From JBOHHM01 sp050725495 (lineage in GTDB: Bacteria > Pseudomonadota > Gammaproteobacteria > Burkholderiales > Burkholderiaceae_C), in contig JBOHHM010000215.1 of NCBI GenBank assembly GCA_050725495.1, forward strand, positions 1 to 11,593: a stretch of DNA of 11,593 bases, read 5' to 3'. This document shows, piece after piece, positions 1-5,538 of the stretch. Under the pieces are notes generated by a model, which worked only from the letters and a program-made list of their open reading frames with translations, was not told where the DNA came from and searched no databases. The translations under genes were made by a program, and so were the position numbers. The number at the start of each line of letters is the position of its first letter. The stretch's first letter is position 1.

Positions 1-855
1 GGCGACCCGTCCGACCCGGGCCTGCATGTCTTCCTCCCTCTCCCCCTGGGAGAGGGCTGGGGTGAGGGCAGGGCCCCTGCGCTCAAGCTGTCGCGCCCCA
101 AGGTGGCCATCCTGCGCGAGCAGGGCGTGAACTCGCATGTGGAAATGGCCTACACCTTCACCGAGGCCGGTTTTGATGCCTACGACGTGCACATGACCGA
201 CCTGCAGAGCGGCCGCGCCAGGCTCGCGGACTTCCACGGCGTGGTCGCCTGCGGCGGTTTCAGCTATTGCGATACCTTGGGCGCCGGCATCGGCTGGGCG
301 CGCAGCATCACCTTCAACCGGGGCCTGGCCGAGCAGTTCAGGGACTTCTTCGGTCGCAGCGACACCTTCGGACTCGGTGTCTGCAACGGCTGCCAGATGT
401 TTGCCGAGCTGGCCGACATCATCCCGGGCGCTGAAGCCTGGCCGCGCTTCACGACCAACCGCAGCGAGCGCTTCGAGGCGCGCCTGTCCATGGTCGAAGT
501 GCTCGACTCCCCCAGCCTGTTCTTTGCCGGCATGGCCGGCAGCCGATTGCCGATCGCCGTCTCGCACGGCGAGGGCTATGCGAACTTCGCCTACCGCGGC
601 GATGCGGCCAAGGTGATCGCCGCGATGCGCTACACCGACAACCACGGCCAGCCGACCGAAGCCTATCCGTTCAACCCCAACGGCAGCTCCGGCGGCCTGA
701 CCGCCGTGACCACGGCCGATGGCCGCTTCACCGCGATGATGCCGCACCCCGAGCGCGTGTTCCGCAATATCCAGATGAGCTGGACCAGCGGCGACCAGAG
801 CGAGTTCAGCCCCTGGATGCGAATCTGGCGCAATGCGCGCAAGTGGGTGGGGTGA
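1..855 (+). CDS. purL: Phosphoribosylformylglycinamidine synthase, C-terminal part (5' truncated by window)
   Basis: This is the C-terminal glutamine amidotransferase part of FGAM synthase, which supplies ammonia for the ATP-dependent conversion of FGAR to FGAM in de novo purine synthesis in the cytosol. The reading frame is open from base 1 (GDPSDPGL...), so the GTG at 103 inside RPKVAILREQG is not a start; the large synthetase part lies upstream of the window. Visible motifs are REQGVNSHVEMA, the nucleophile region GVCNGCQM (first Cys codon 382-384) and the PHPERVF element (His 745-747, Glu 751-753), which complete the class I amidotransferase triad. The C-terminus SPWMRIWRNARKWVG matches the long gammaproteobacterial/betaproteobacterial PurL form. 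Oddity: the linker between DPGLHV and RPKVAIL is encoded largely by a hairpin repeat (36-68) and reads LPLPLGEGWGEG. No terminator with a U-run follows the stop. Confidence 0.97.
   Translation, partial: GDPSDPGLHVFLPLPLGEGWGEGRAPALKLSRPKVAILREQGVNSHVEMAYTFTEAGFDAYDVHMTDLQSGRARLADFHGVVACGGFSYCDTLGAGIGWARSITFNRGLAEQFRDFFGRSDTFGLGVCNGCQMFAELADIIPGAEAWPRFTTNRSERFEARLSMVEVLDSPSLFFAGMAGSRLPIAVSHGEGYANFAYRGDAAKVIAAMRYTDNHGQPTEAYPFNPNGSSGGLTAVTTADGRFTAMMPHPERVFRNIQMSWTSGDQSEFSPWMRIWRNARKWVG
36..68. repeat. C/G-rich palindromic repeat inside purL
   Basis: Bases 36-44 (CCCTCTCCC) pair perfectly with 48-56 (GGGAGAGGG) across a 3-nt loop, followed by the GGGGTGAGGG tail at 59-68. The arrangement matches, from memory, a short repeat scattered through many proteobacterial genomes, whose translation LPLPLGEGWGEG often contaminates predicted proteins. 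Here it lies within the purL reading frame without disrupting it. Confidence 0.8.
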
Positions 856-884
856 AGAGGGCGACAGCCCTTGTAAAATTTGGG

Positions 885-913
885 CGATCCGCTATCGAAA
901 ATGTAGCGGATCG
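885..913. other. Perfect 10-bp hairpin in the purL-downstream gap
   Basis: CGATCCGCTA (885-894) pairs with TAGCGGATCG (904-913) around a 9-nt A-rich loop. It starts 29 nt after the purL stop but has no T-run, so it is not a standard intrinsic terminator on either strand. It contains the 17-nt core GCTAT-N7-GTAGC (891-907), which resembles the cores at 1489 and 2681. The rest of the gap, 856-1068, holds a weak TGTAAAAT -10-like stretch (872-879) just upstream of the hairpin, an open stretch without a start (907-1032), and the ribosome binding region of the next gene. Confidence 0.6.
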
Positions 914-1068
914 GTGCCCTGCGTGATGGCGCCGCTGTCCTGCCGCGGACTGTGGCAGCGCGGCTGCTCGGCAAGCCCCCGACCACGCGCAACTGGAATA
1001 CCGTCGTTCGCCTGGTGCAGCGGCATGGGCCTTGAGGGTCCCACCTCGGCTTCGGTTAAGGTTATGCC

Positions 1069-1812
1069 ATGCCGACGACCAGCCCCGCCCGATTCGACCG
1101 CATCGACGCCCTGCGGGGCTTGGCCATCGTCTGGATGACGGCCTACCACTTCTGCTTCGACCTCAACCACTTCGGCTGGCTCAAGCAGAACTTTTACAGC
1201 GATCCGTTCTGGACCTGGCAGCGCACGGCGATCGTGAGCCTGTTTCTGTTCTGCGCCGGGCTGGGGCAGGCCGTGGCCGTGCACCAGGGCCAGCGCTGGA
1301 GCCGGTTCGGGCGGCGCTGGGCGCAGGTCGCGGCCTGCGCGCTGCTGGTCACGGCGGGCTCGTACGCGATGTTTCCGAGGAGCTTCGTTTACTTCGGCGT
1401 GCTGCACGGCATGGCGGTCATGCTGCTCGTCGTGCGGCTCACGGCGGGCTGGGGGCACTGGCTCTGGTGGCTCGGCGGCGCTGCAGTTGCTATTCAATTC
1501 ATAGCGCCAAACACCCTCGGGACGGGGGCGATAGCCGAATTGTTCAATAGCAAGGCGCTGAATTGGCTGGGCCTGATCACGCGCAAGCCGATCACCGAAG
1601 ACTATGTGCCGCTCGTTCCCTGGCTGGGCCTGATGTGGTGGGGCGTGGCGGCGGGGCGCTGGGTCTTGCAGCAGCGGCCGCAATGGGTGCAGGGCAGCGT
1701 ACCCGGCGCGGGCCGCCCGCTGGCTTTTCTGGGGCGCTGGAGCCTGAGCTACTACATGCTGCACCAGCCGGTGCTGCTGGGGCTGATGCTGGCGGTGGTC
1801 GCGCTGAAATGA
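1069..1812 (+). CDS. DUF1624 / heparan-alpha-glucosaminide N-acetyltransferase-like membrane protein
   Basis: This 247-residue polytopic inner-membrane protein belongs to the DUF1624/HGSNAT_cat family of predicted acyltransferases; the bacterial substrate is not known. Visible are the family-typical N-terminus RIDALRGLAIVWMTAYHFCFDL (residues about 11-32, with His27 as a candidate functional residue), about six to seven hydrophobic segments, the TRKPITEDYVPLVPWLG region that marks the family, and a terminal LGRWSLSYYMLHQPVLLGL helix. Start: ATG at 1069 with TAAGG at 1057-1061 about 7 nt upstream. Length is normal for the family. The gene stands alone between purL and the convergent minus-strand cluster and ends inside a bidirectional terminator. 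Oddity: residues 139-163 are encoded by an AT-richer imperfect inverted repeat (1487-1553). Family assignment is good; the reaction is inferred only. Confidence 0.88.
   Translation: MPTTSPARFDRIDALRGLAIVWMTAYHFCFDLNHFGWLKQNFYSDPFWTWQRTAIVSLFLFCAGLGQAVAVHQGQRWSRFGRRWAQVAACALLVTAGSYAMFPRSFVYFGVLHGMAVMLLVVRLTAGWGHWLWWLGGAAVAIQFIAPNTLGTGAIAELFNSKALNWLGLITRKPITEDYVPLVPWLGLMWWGVAAGRWVLQQRPQWVQGSVPGAGRPLAFLGRWSLSYYMLHQPVLLGLMLAVVALK
1487..1553. repeat. Imperfect inverted repeat embedded in the DUF1624 gene
   Basis: The left arm 1487-1507 (TTGCTATTCAATTCATAGCGC) is largely complementary to the right arm 1528-1553: TTGCTATT matches AATAGCAA, CAATTC matches GAATTG, and TAGCGC nearly matches GCGATA, with small gaps between blocks. 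The left arm contains the 17-nt palindromic core GCTAT-N7-ATAGC (1489-1505). GGCGCTG occurs on both sides (1477-1483 and 1554-1560). The spacing between those copies is 77 bp, which is not a multiple of 3, so a simple in-frame insertion with target duplication is not supported. The unit codes for AVAIQFIAPNTL...LFNSKA without a stop. Confidence 0.55.
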
Positions 1813-1838
1813 AAAAGCGCGGCCTGGCCGCGCTTTTT
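1812..1838. terminator. Bidirectional intrinsic terminator
   Basis: The stem AAAAAGCGCGGC (1812-1823) pairs with GCCGCGCTTTTT (1827-1838) around a 3-nt loop, giving a GC-rich stem with an A-run on one side and a T-run on the other. It lies between two converging genes (DUF1624 stop at 1810-1812, parvulin stop at 1856-1858) and would serve both transcripts. Confidence 0.9.
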
Positions 1839-1855
1839 TGAAAGAGCTGGACTGC

Positions 1856-2641
1856 TTACTCGACCTTGGCTTTGGCGCGCAGCTCTTCCTGGAACTTGGC
1901 CAGCTTTTGCTGCTGCAGCTGCTGCGCGATTTGCGGCTTGACCTCTTCGAGCTTGGGCAGCTGGGCCTGGCGCACATCGTCCAGGCGGATGATGTGGTAG
2001 CCAAACTGGCTCTTGACCGGCGTGTCGGTCAGCTGGCCCTTTTTGAGCTTGACCATGGCATCGGAAAACTCCTTGACATAGCTGCCGGCATTGGCCCAGT
2101 CGAGGTCGCCGCCGTTGGCGCCGGAGCCGGGGTCCTTGGACGACTTCTTGGCGATGTCCTCGAACTTGCCGCCTTTTTTCAGCGAGGCGATGATGGCCTT
2201 GGCTTCATCTTCCTTTTCCACGAGGATGTGGCGTGCACGGTATTCGCTTCCGCTGTTGGCGGCTGCGAACTTGTCGTACTCGGCCTGGATGTCGGCGTCG
2301 GTCACCGGGTTCTTTTTCTGGAAGTCGGCGAACAGCTCGCGAATCAGAATGGTCTGGCGTGCCAGCTCGATCTGGTTCTTGTAGTCGTCCGTGGCTTCGA
2401 GGCCGAGCTTCTGCGCTTCCTGCATGAAGATCTCGCGGGTGATCACCTCGTCCTTGATCTGGCCTTGCATTTCAGGCGTGACGGGGCGGCCGGAGCGAGC
2501 CACCTGCTGGGCCAGCGCGTCGACGCGGGCCTTGGGCACGGCCTTGCCGTTCACGATGGCCACGTTCTGCGCCGCGGCAGGCAGGGCCAGGGTGCCTGTC
2601 AGGGCGGCAGCGGCAATCGCGGACAACAACAGTTTCTTCAT
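1856..2641 (-). CDS. Parvulin-type peptidyl-prolyl cis-trans isomerase, periplasmic
   Basis: This 261-residue secreted PPIase/chaperone of the PpiC/SurA-like family probably helps outer-membrane and periplasmic proteins fold. Residues 1-25 (MKKLLLSAIAAAALTG...PAAAQ) form a clear Sec signal peptide with an AAA-Q cleavage site. An N-terminal helical chaperone-like region (about 30-130) is followed by one rotamase domain (about 135-222) with the hallmarks YRARHILV, GGKFEDIAKKSSKDPGS, GGDLDW and SQFGYHIIRLDD. A Gln/Lys-rich C-terminal helix ends the protein. I chose ATG at 2641-2639 rather than the TTG one codon upstream because GAGGA lies about 7 nt before it and MKK begins the signal peptide. 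It is the last gene of the minus-strand cluster, 70 bp after bolA; that gap carries a short palindromic repeat. The specific ortholog name is uncertain. Confidence 0.95.
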   Translation of the reverse strand: MKKLLLSAIAAAALTGTLALPAAAQNVAIVNGKAVPKARVDALAQQVARSGRPVTPEMQGQIKDEVITREIFMQEAQKLGLEATDDYKNQIELARQTILIRELFADFQKKNPVTDADIQAEYDKFAAANSGSEYRARHILVEKEDEAKAIIASLKKGGKFEDIAKKSSKDPGSGANGGDLDWANAGSYVKEFSDAMVKLKKGQLTDTPVKSQFGYHIIRLDDVRQAQLPKLEEVKPQIAQQLQQQKLAKFQEELRAKAKVE

Positions 2642-2680
2642 CAATTTTCCTCAAAAGTCCTTGGAAGTAGGGCGCTGGCA

Positions 2681-2697
2681 GCTACCGAAAAGATAGC
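2681..2697. repeat. 17-nt palindromic repeat core between bolA and the parvulin gene
   Basis: GCTACCGAAAAGATAGC has 5-nt arms GCTAC/ATAGC (one G-T type mismatch) around a 7-nt A-rich loop and is flanked by GGCGCTGGCA. The layout, including the GCGCTGGCA flank, matches from memory a short repeat dispersed in Comamonadaceae intergenic regions. It occupies the middle of the 70-bp gap 2642-2711, about 40 nt upstream of the parvulin start. Confidence 0.6.
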
Positions 2698-2711
2698 ATT
2701 CTGGCGCGGTC

Positions 2712-2978
2712 TCAGAGCACTTCAATGGCGATGGCATGAACGCCCTGGTCAATGAAATCTTGCAGCGCATCATACACAAGGCGGTGTCGCGCCACGCGCG
2801 ACCGTCCTGTAAACAAAGGTGACGCAATCCGCACCCGGAAATGGGTGCCGAAGCCGCTTGCGTTGGCGCCCACGTGACCGGCGTGGTCTGCGCTTTCGTC
2901 CAGCACTTCCAGCTGAGTCGGCGCCAGCGCCTGCTGCAGGCGCAGTGCCATGGCCTGCGCGGTAACGGGCTCGCTCAT
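2712..2978 (-). CDS. bolA: BolA family protein
   Basis: This 88-residue cytosolic protein has the BolA fold. The family works with monothiol glutaredoxins in Fe-S cluster handling and, in enterobacteria, affects morphology and stress responses. Features seen: an N-terminal helix (MALRLQQALAPTQLEV), the HAGHVG segment, strands around THFRVRIASPLFTG, and the signature SRVARHRLVYDAL (about residues 60-72) with the conserved RHR. It is a short form compared with the 105-residue E. coli BolA. The ATG at 2978-2976 overlaps the yciB stop as ATGA, so the two genes are very likely translationally coupled. This start was chosen inside a much longer open frame because of that coupling and because homology begins there. 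Whether it is BolA proper or the YrbA/IbaG paralogue cannot be settled here; the SRVARHR signature favours BolA. Confidence 0.94.
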   Translation of the reverse strand: MSEPVTAQAMALRLQQALAPTQLEVLDESADHAGHVGANASGFGTHFRVRIASPLFTGRSRVARHRLVYDALQDFIDQGVHAIAIEVL

Positions 2979-3520
2979 GTGTCGCTGGCCTGGTCGGCCT
3001 GGATGTATTTGCCCAGGTAGAGCGCCTGGCCGAGCACGAACACGAGCATCAGGCCCAGGCCGCCAAACAGCTTGAAATTGACCCAGGTGTCGGTGTCGAA
3101 GTTGAAGGCCACCCACAGGTTGAGCAGGCCCATGACCGTGAAAAAGCCGATCCAGCTCCAGTTCATCGCGCGCCAGGCCTGGTCGGGCAGTTCCATCTGG
3201 GCTCCCATCAGCGACTTCAGCAGATTTTTCCTGAACAAGAGCTGTCCGGCCAGCAGCGCACCACCCATCAGCCAGTACAGCGCGGTGGGCTTCCATTTGA
3301 TGAAGGTCTCGTTGTGCGCAATCAGCGTGGCGCCGCCAAACAGCACGATCACGCCCAGGCTGACCCACTGCATGGGCTCGACCTTGCGATGCTTGACATA
3401 CAGATAGCCAATCTGGATCAGCGTGGCGGCAATCGCCACGGCGGTCGCCACGTAAATGCCGGCAAGCTTGAAAGCGACAAAAAACAGGATGATGGGAAAG
3501 AAGTCGATCAGTAGTTTCAT
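2975..3520 (-). CDS. yciB: Inner membrane septation protein A (YciB/IspZ family)
   Basis: This 181-residue polytopic inner-membrane protein belongs to the YciB (IspZ, septation protein A) family, implicated in cell-envelope synthesis and division. The whole length aligns with what I know of E. coli YciB: an N-terminal DFFPIILFFVAFKLAGIYVAT helix, the HRKVEPMQWVSL loop, VLFGGATLIAHNETFIKWKPT, WRAMNWSWIGFF, and WVNFKLFGGLGL near the end. Five to six hydrophobic helices are apparent. The ATG at 3520-3518 fits the family N-terminus exactly, but no Shine-Dalgarno sequence precedes it: only 8 nt separate the start from a large palindromic repeat (3529-3593). The stop overlaps the bolA start by 4 nt. 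Confidence 0.96.
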   Translation of the reverse strand: MKLLIDFFPIILFFVAFKLAGIYVATAVAIAATLIQIGYLYVKHRKVEPMQWVSLGVIVLFGGATLIAHNETFIKWKPTALYWLMGGALLAGQLLFRKNLLKSLMGAQMELPDQAWRAMNWSWIGFFTVMGLLNLWVAFNFDTDTWVNFKLFGGLGLMLVFVLGQALYLGKYIQADQASDT

Positions 3521-3528
3521 GGGAGCAT

Positions 3529-3593
3529 TGTCATGCTGGGCGAAGCGAAGGATCTCTTGGTGTCAGGGATTCTTCGCCGTGCCCGCAATGACA
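3529..3593. repeat. Palindromic repeat filling the msrB-yciB gap
   Basis: The 28-nt arms 3529-3556 (TGTCATGCTGGGCGAAG...) and 3566-3593 (...CCCGCAATGACA) are complementary at 20 of 28 positions without gaps, around a 9-nt loop. The mismatches cluster in two symmetrical 3-nt internal loops plus two single sites. The TGTCAT...GCGAAG...GATC layout matches, from memory, a repeat common in many bacterial genomes. It leaves one base to the msrB stop and 8 nt to the yciB start, so on the minus-strand transcript it would form a large hairpin between the two cistrons. Confidence 0.8.
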
Positions 3594-3594
3594 T

Positions 3595-4005
3595 TCATTC
3601 TTTGGGTTTGAAGTCGAGAGAAGCCGAGTTCATGCAGTAGCGCAGGCCGGTGTCGGTGGGCCCGTCCGGGAAGACATGGCCCAGGTGGGCGCCGCATTGG
3701 GCGCAGACGGTTTCGGTGCGGACCATGCCGTGGCTGCGGTCGACGATTTCCCCGATCGCGCCGGGCACGGCCAGCGAAAAACTGGGCCAGCCGCAACCAG
3801 CGTCGAACTTGGTGCCGGAGTCGAACAGCTTGTTGCCACAGCAGATGCAGTGGTAGCTGCCGTCGTCCCACAGGGCTTCGTACTTGCCGCTGAAGGGCCG
3901 TTCGGTCGCGGCGTGGCGCGTCACCTCGAAGGCGCCACGCTCGGCGCCTTTGTCCGCCAGCAGGGCCTTCCATTCGGCCTCGGTTTTCTGGATCTTGTAG
4001 GGCAT
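3595..4005 (-). CDS. msrB: Peptide-methionine (R)-S-oxide reductase MsrB
   Basis: This 136-residue cytosolic enzyme reduces methionine-R-sulfoxide in proteins, using thioredoxin-type reductant. Seen in the sequence: four zinc-ligand cysteines as C53-x-x-C56 (CICC) and C101-x-x-C104 (CAQC); GCGWPSF with the likely recycling Cys71; HGMVRTETVCAQCGAHLGHVFPDGP; and RYCMNSASL with the catalytic Cys124. There is no signal peptide or fused MsrA domain, so it is the stand-alone form at normal length. Start ATG 4005-4003 lies only 8 bp after the selO stop, which indicates co-transcription; the Shine-Dalgarno sequence is weak. SelO and MsrB share a redox-related theme. The stop abuts the palindromic repeat at 3529-3593. 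Confidence 0.97.
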   Translation of the reverse strand: MPYKIQKTEAEWKALLADKGAERGAFEVTRHAATERPFSGKYEALWDDGSYHCICCGNKLFDSGTKFDAGCGWPSFSLAVPGAIGEIVDRSHGMVRTETVCAQCGAHLGHVFPDGPTDTGLRYCMNSASLDFKPKE

Positions 4006-4013
4006 GGTGGTTT

Positions 4014-5495
4014 TCAGGATGAACAGCTGATCTCGATGCTGGAGGCCCAGTCGGGCGGGAAGCCGGCGTATCGCTCCAACTCCGGATGCTCGTCAAAGGG
4101 GGTTTGCAGCAAGCTTAGCAGGGTATCGACTCCGGAAAAGTCCATTAGTTTCGCCTGTTCAATCGCCTGCTCGCCCAAATAATTGCGCAACACGAATTTC
4201 GGATTGGCTTCAAGCATCAAACTGGCCGCTTGCCCAGGTTCTGCAGCCCTGAGGCGCTCTGAATACTGTAGCAGCCAGGCATCGAACGCCGCGCGGTCCA
4301 GGAACAGGTCGCGCACCGCTTCGGTCGTGGAACCTGCAACATGATGTGACAGGCGGCGCCAGAAGATGGTGTAGTCCACCCGGTCCTGGGCCAGCAGCTT
4401 GAGAATGGCCTGGATCAGCTCGCGGTCAGCGCTCTCACCCTGCGCCAGGCCCAGCTTGGCGCGCATGCGGGCCTCGAGTTCGTTGGGGAACACGGTCTTG
4501 TACGACTCCAGCGCCGCCAGCGCCAGCTCCTGGTCGCCGATCAGTGGCAGCAGGGCCTGACCCAGGCAGAACAGGTTCCAGTAGGCGATGTTGGGCTGCT
4601 TGTTGTAGGCGTAGCGGCCCTGCGGGTCGCTGTGGTTGCAAATGTGGCCCGGCTCGAAAGCGTCCAGAAACTGAAACGGCCCGTAATCGATGGTCAGGCC
4701 CAGGATGCTCATGTTGTCGGTGTTCATCACGCCGTGGCAAAAGCCCACGGCCTGCCACTGCGCCACCAGGCGGGCCGTGCGTTCGCTCACCGCTTCGAGA
4801 AAAGCCGCATAGGCGTTGCCGGAGAACCTGTCGGTGCTGCGGCAGTCGGGGCAGTAGCGGTCGATCACGTAGTCGGCGAGCTTTTTCAGCGGCTCGTACT
4901 GCTCTGTGGCGGCGAAATGCTCGAAGTGGCCAAAGCGGACAAAGCTGGGCGCAACCCGGGTCACGACGGCCGCGGTCTCGATTTCCTCGCGCCGCACCGG
5001 CGCGTTGGAACCCGTGACGCACAGGGCCCGCGTGGTCGGAATGCCAAGGCCCCGCATGGCCTCGCTGCACAGGAATTCGCGGATGCTGGAGCGCAGCACG
5101 GCACGGCCGTCGCCCATGCGCGAGTAGGGCGTCAGGCCGCTGCCCTTGAGCTGGACTTCCAGCCCGGCAGCGGTCTCGCCCAGCAAATGGGCCCGGCCAT
5201 CGCCCAGCTGGCCGGCCCAGACGCCAAACTGGTGGCCGCTGTACACGCTGGCCAGCGGTTGGGTGCCGGCGATGGGCAGGTTGCCGGTGAATGCATCGAG
5301 CCCGGCCTGCGATTCCAGCCAGGCCTCATCGAGCCCCAGTTCGCGCGCCATGGCGCGGCTGCGGCCCACCCAGTAGGGCTGGGGCAGGGGGCGCGGCGGC
5401 AAGGCGGTGTAGAAGTCCTCACCCAGCTGCGCGAAGCTGTTGTGCCAGGTCAGGCCCAGATCGACGTTCAGCGCGGCATCGGCAGGCTGGTTCAT
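4014..5495 (-). CDS. selO: Protein adenylyltransferase SelO (YdiU family)
   Basis: This 493-residue pseudokinase-fold enzyme would transfer AMP from ATP to Ser/Thr/Tyr of target proteins; E. coli SelO modifies redox-related proteins. Visible landmarks are NLPIAG, YSGHQFGVWAGQLGDGRA (nucleotide-binding region, about 85-102), LKGSG with Lys117, RSSIREFLCSEAM with Glu140, and GVMNTDNMS...IDYGPF with Asp260, Asn261 and Asp270 as metal/catalytic residues. The order and spacing fit the published P. syringae enzyme as I recall it. The C-terminus is SCSS, so Cys491 occupies the antepenultimate position where animal SelO carries selenocysteine. I placed the start at ATG 5495 because homology begins about there; ATG 5516 and an upstream start at 5585 are possible, the latter overlapping the regulator gene. 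No start has a good Shine-Dalgarno sequence. The stop is 8 bp before msrB. Confidence 0.96.
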   Translation of the reverse strand: MNQPADAALNVDLGLTWHNSFAQLGEDFYTALPPRPLPQPYWVGRSRAMARELGLDEAWLESQAGLDAFTGNLPIAGTQPLASVYSGHQFGVWAGQLGDGRAHLLGETAAGLEVQLKGSGLTPYSRMGDGRAVLRSSIREFLCSEAMRGLGIPTTRALCVTGSNAPVRREEIETAAVVTRVAPSFVRFGHFEHFAATEQYEPLKKLADYVIDRYCPDCRSTDRFSGNAYAAFLEAVSERTARLVAQWQAVGFCHGVMNTDNMSILGLTIDYGPFQFLDAFEPGHICNHSDPQGRYAYNKQPNIAYWNLFCLGQALLPLIGDQELALAALESYKTVFPNELEARMRAKLGLAQGESADRELIQAILKLLAQDRVDYTIFWRRLSHHVAGSTTEAVRDLFLDRAAFDAWLLQYSERLRAAEPGQAASLMLEANPKFVLRNYLGEQAIEQAKLMDFSGVDTLLSLLQTPFDEHPELERYAGFPPDWASSIEISCSS

Positions 5496-5538
5496 GCCGC
5501 CATTGTCGCCGGGCATGGCTTTTGGCTCAGGCGCAGGG

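Noticed and set aside
103..855. GTG at 103 as the start of a separate 250-residue amidotransferase (PurQ-like) gene
   Set aside because: The frame is open upstream to base 1 and encodes DPSDPGL, the residues that precede the amidotransferase domain in single-chain PurL, so this is the internal part of a larger protein.
892..2004. 370-residue minus-strand open frame over the DUF1624 gene
   Set aside because: It is Arg/Pro/Gln-rich, has no recognisable family, and is antisense to a clear membrane-protein gene; typical high-GC shadow.
1838..2755. 305-residue plus-strand open frame opposite the parvulin gene
   Set aside because: It is antisense to a gene with signal peptide, rotamase domain and proper ribosome binding site; its Leu/Gly/Val-rich sequence is the mirror of that coding region.
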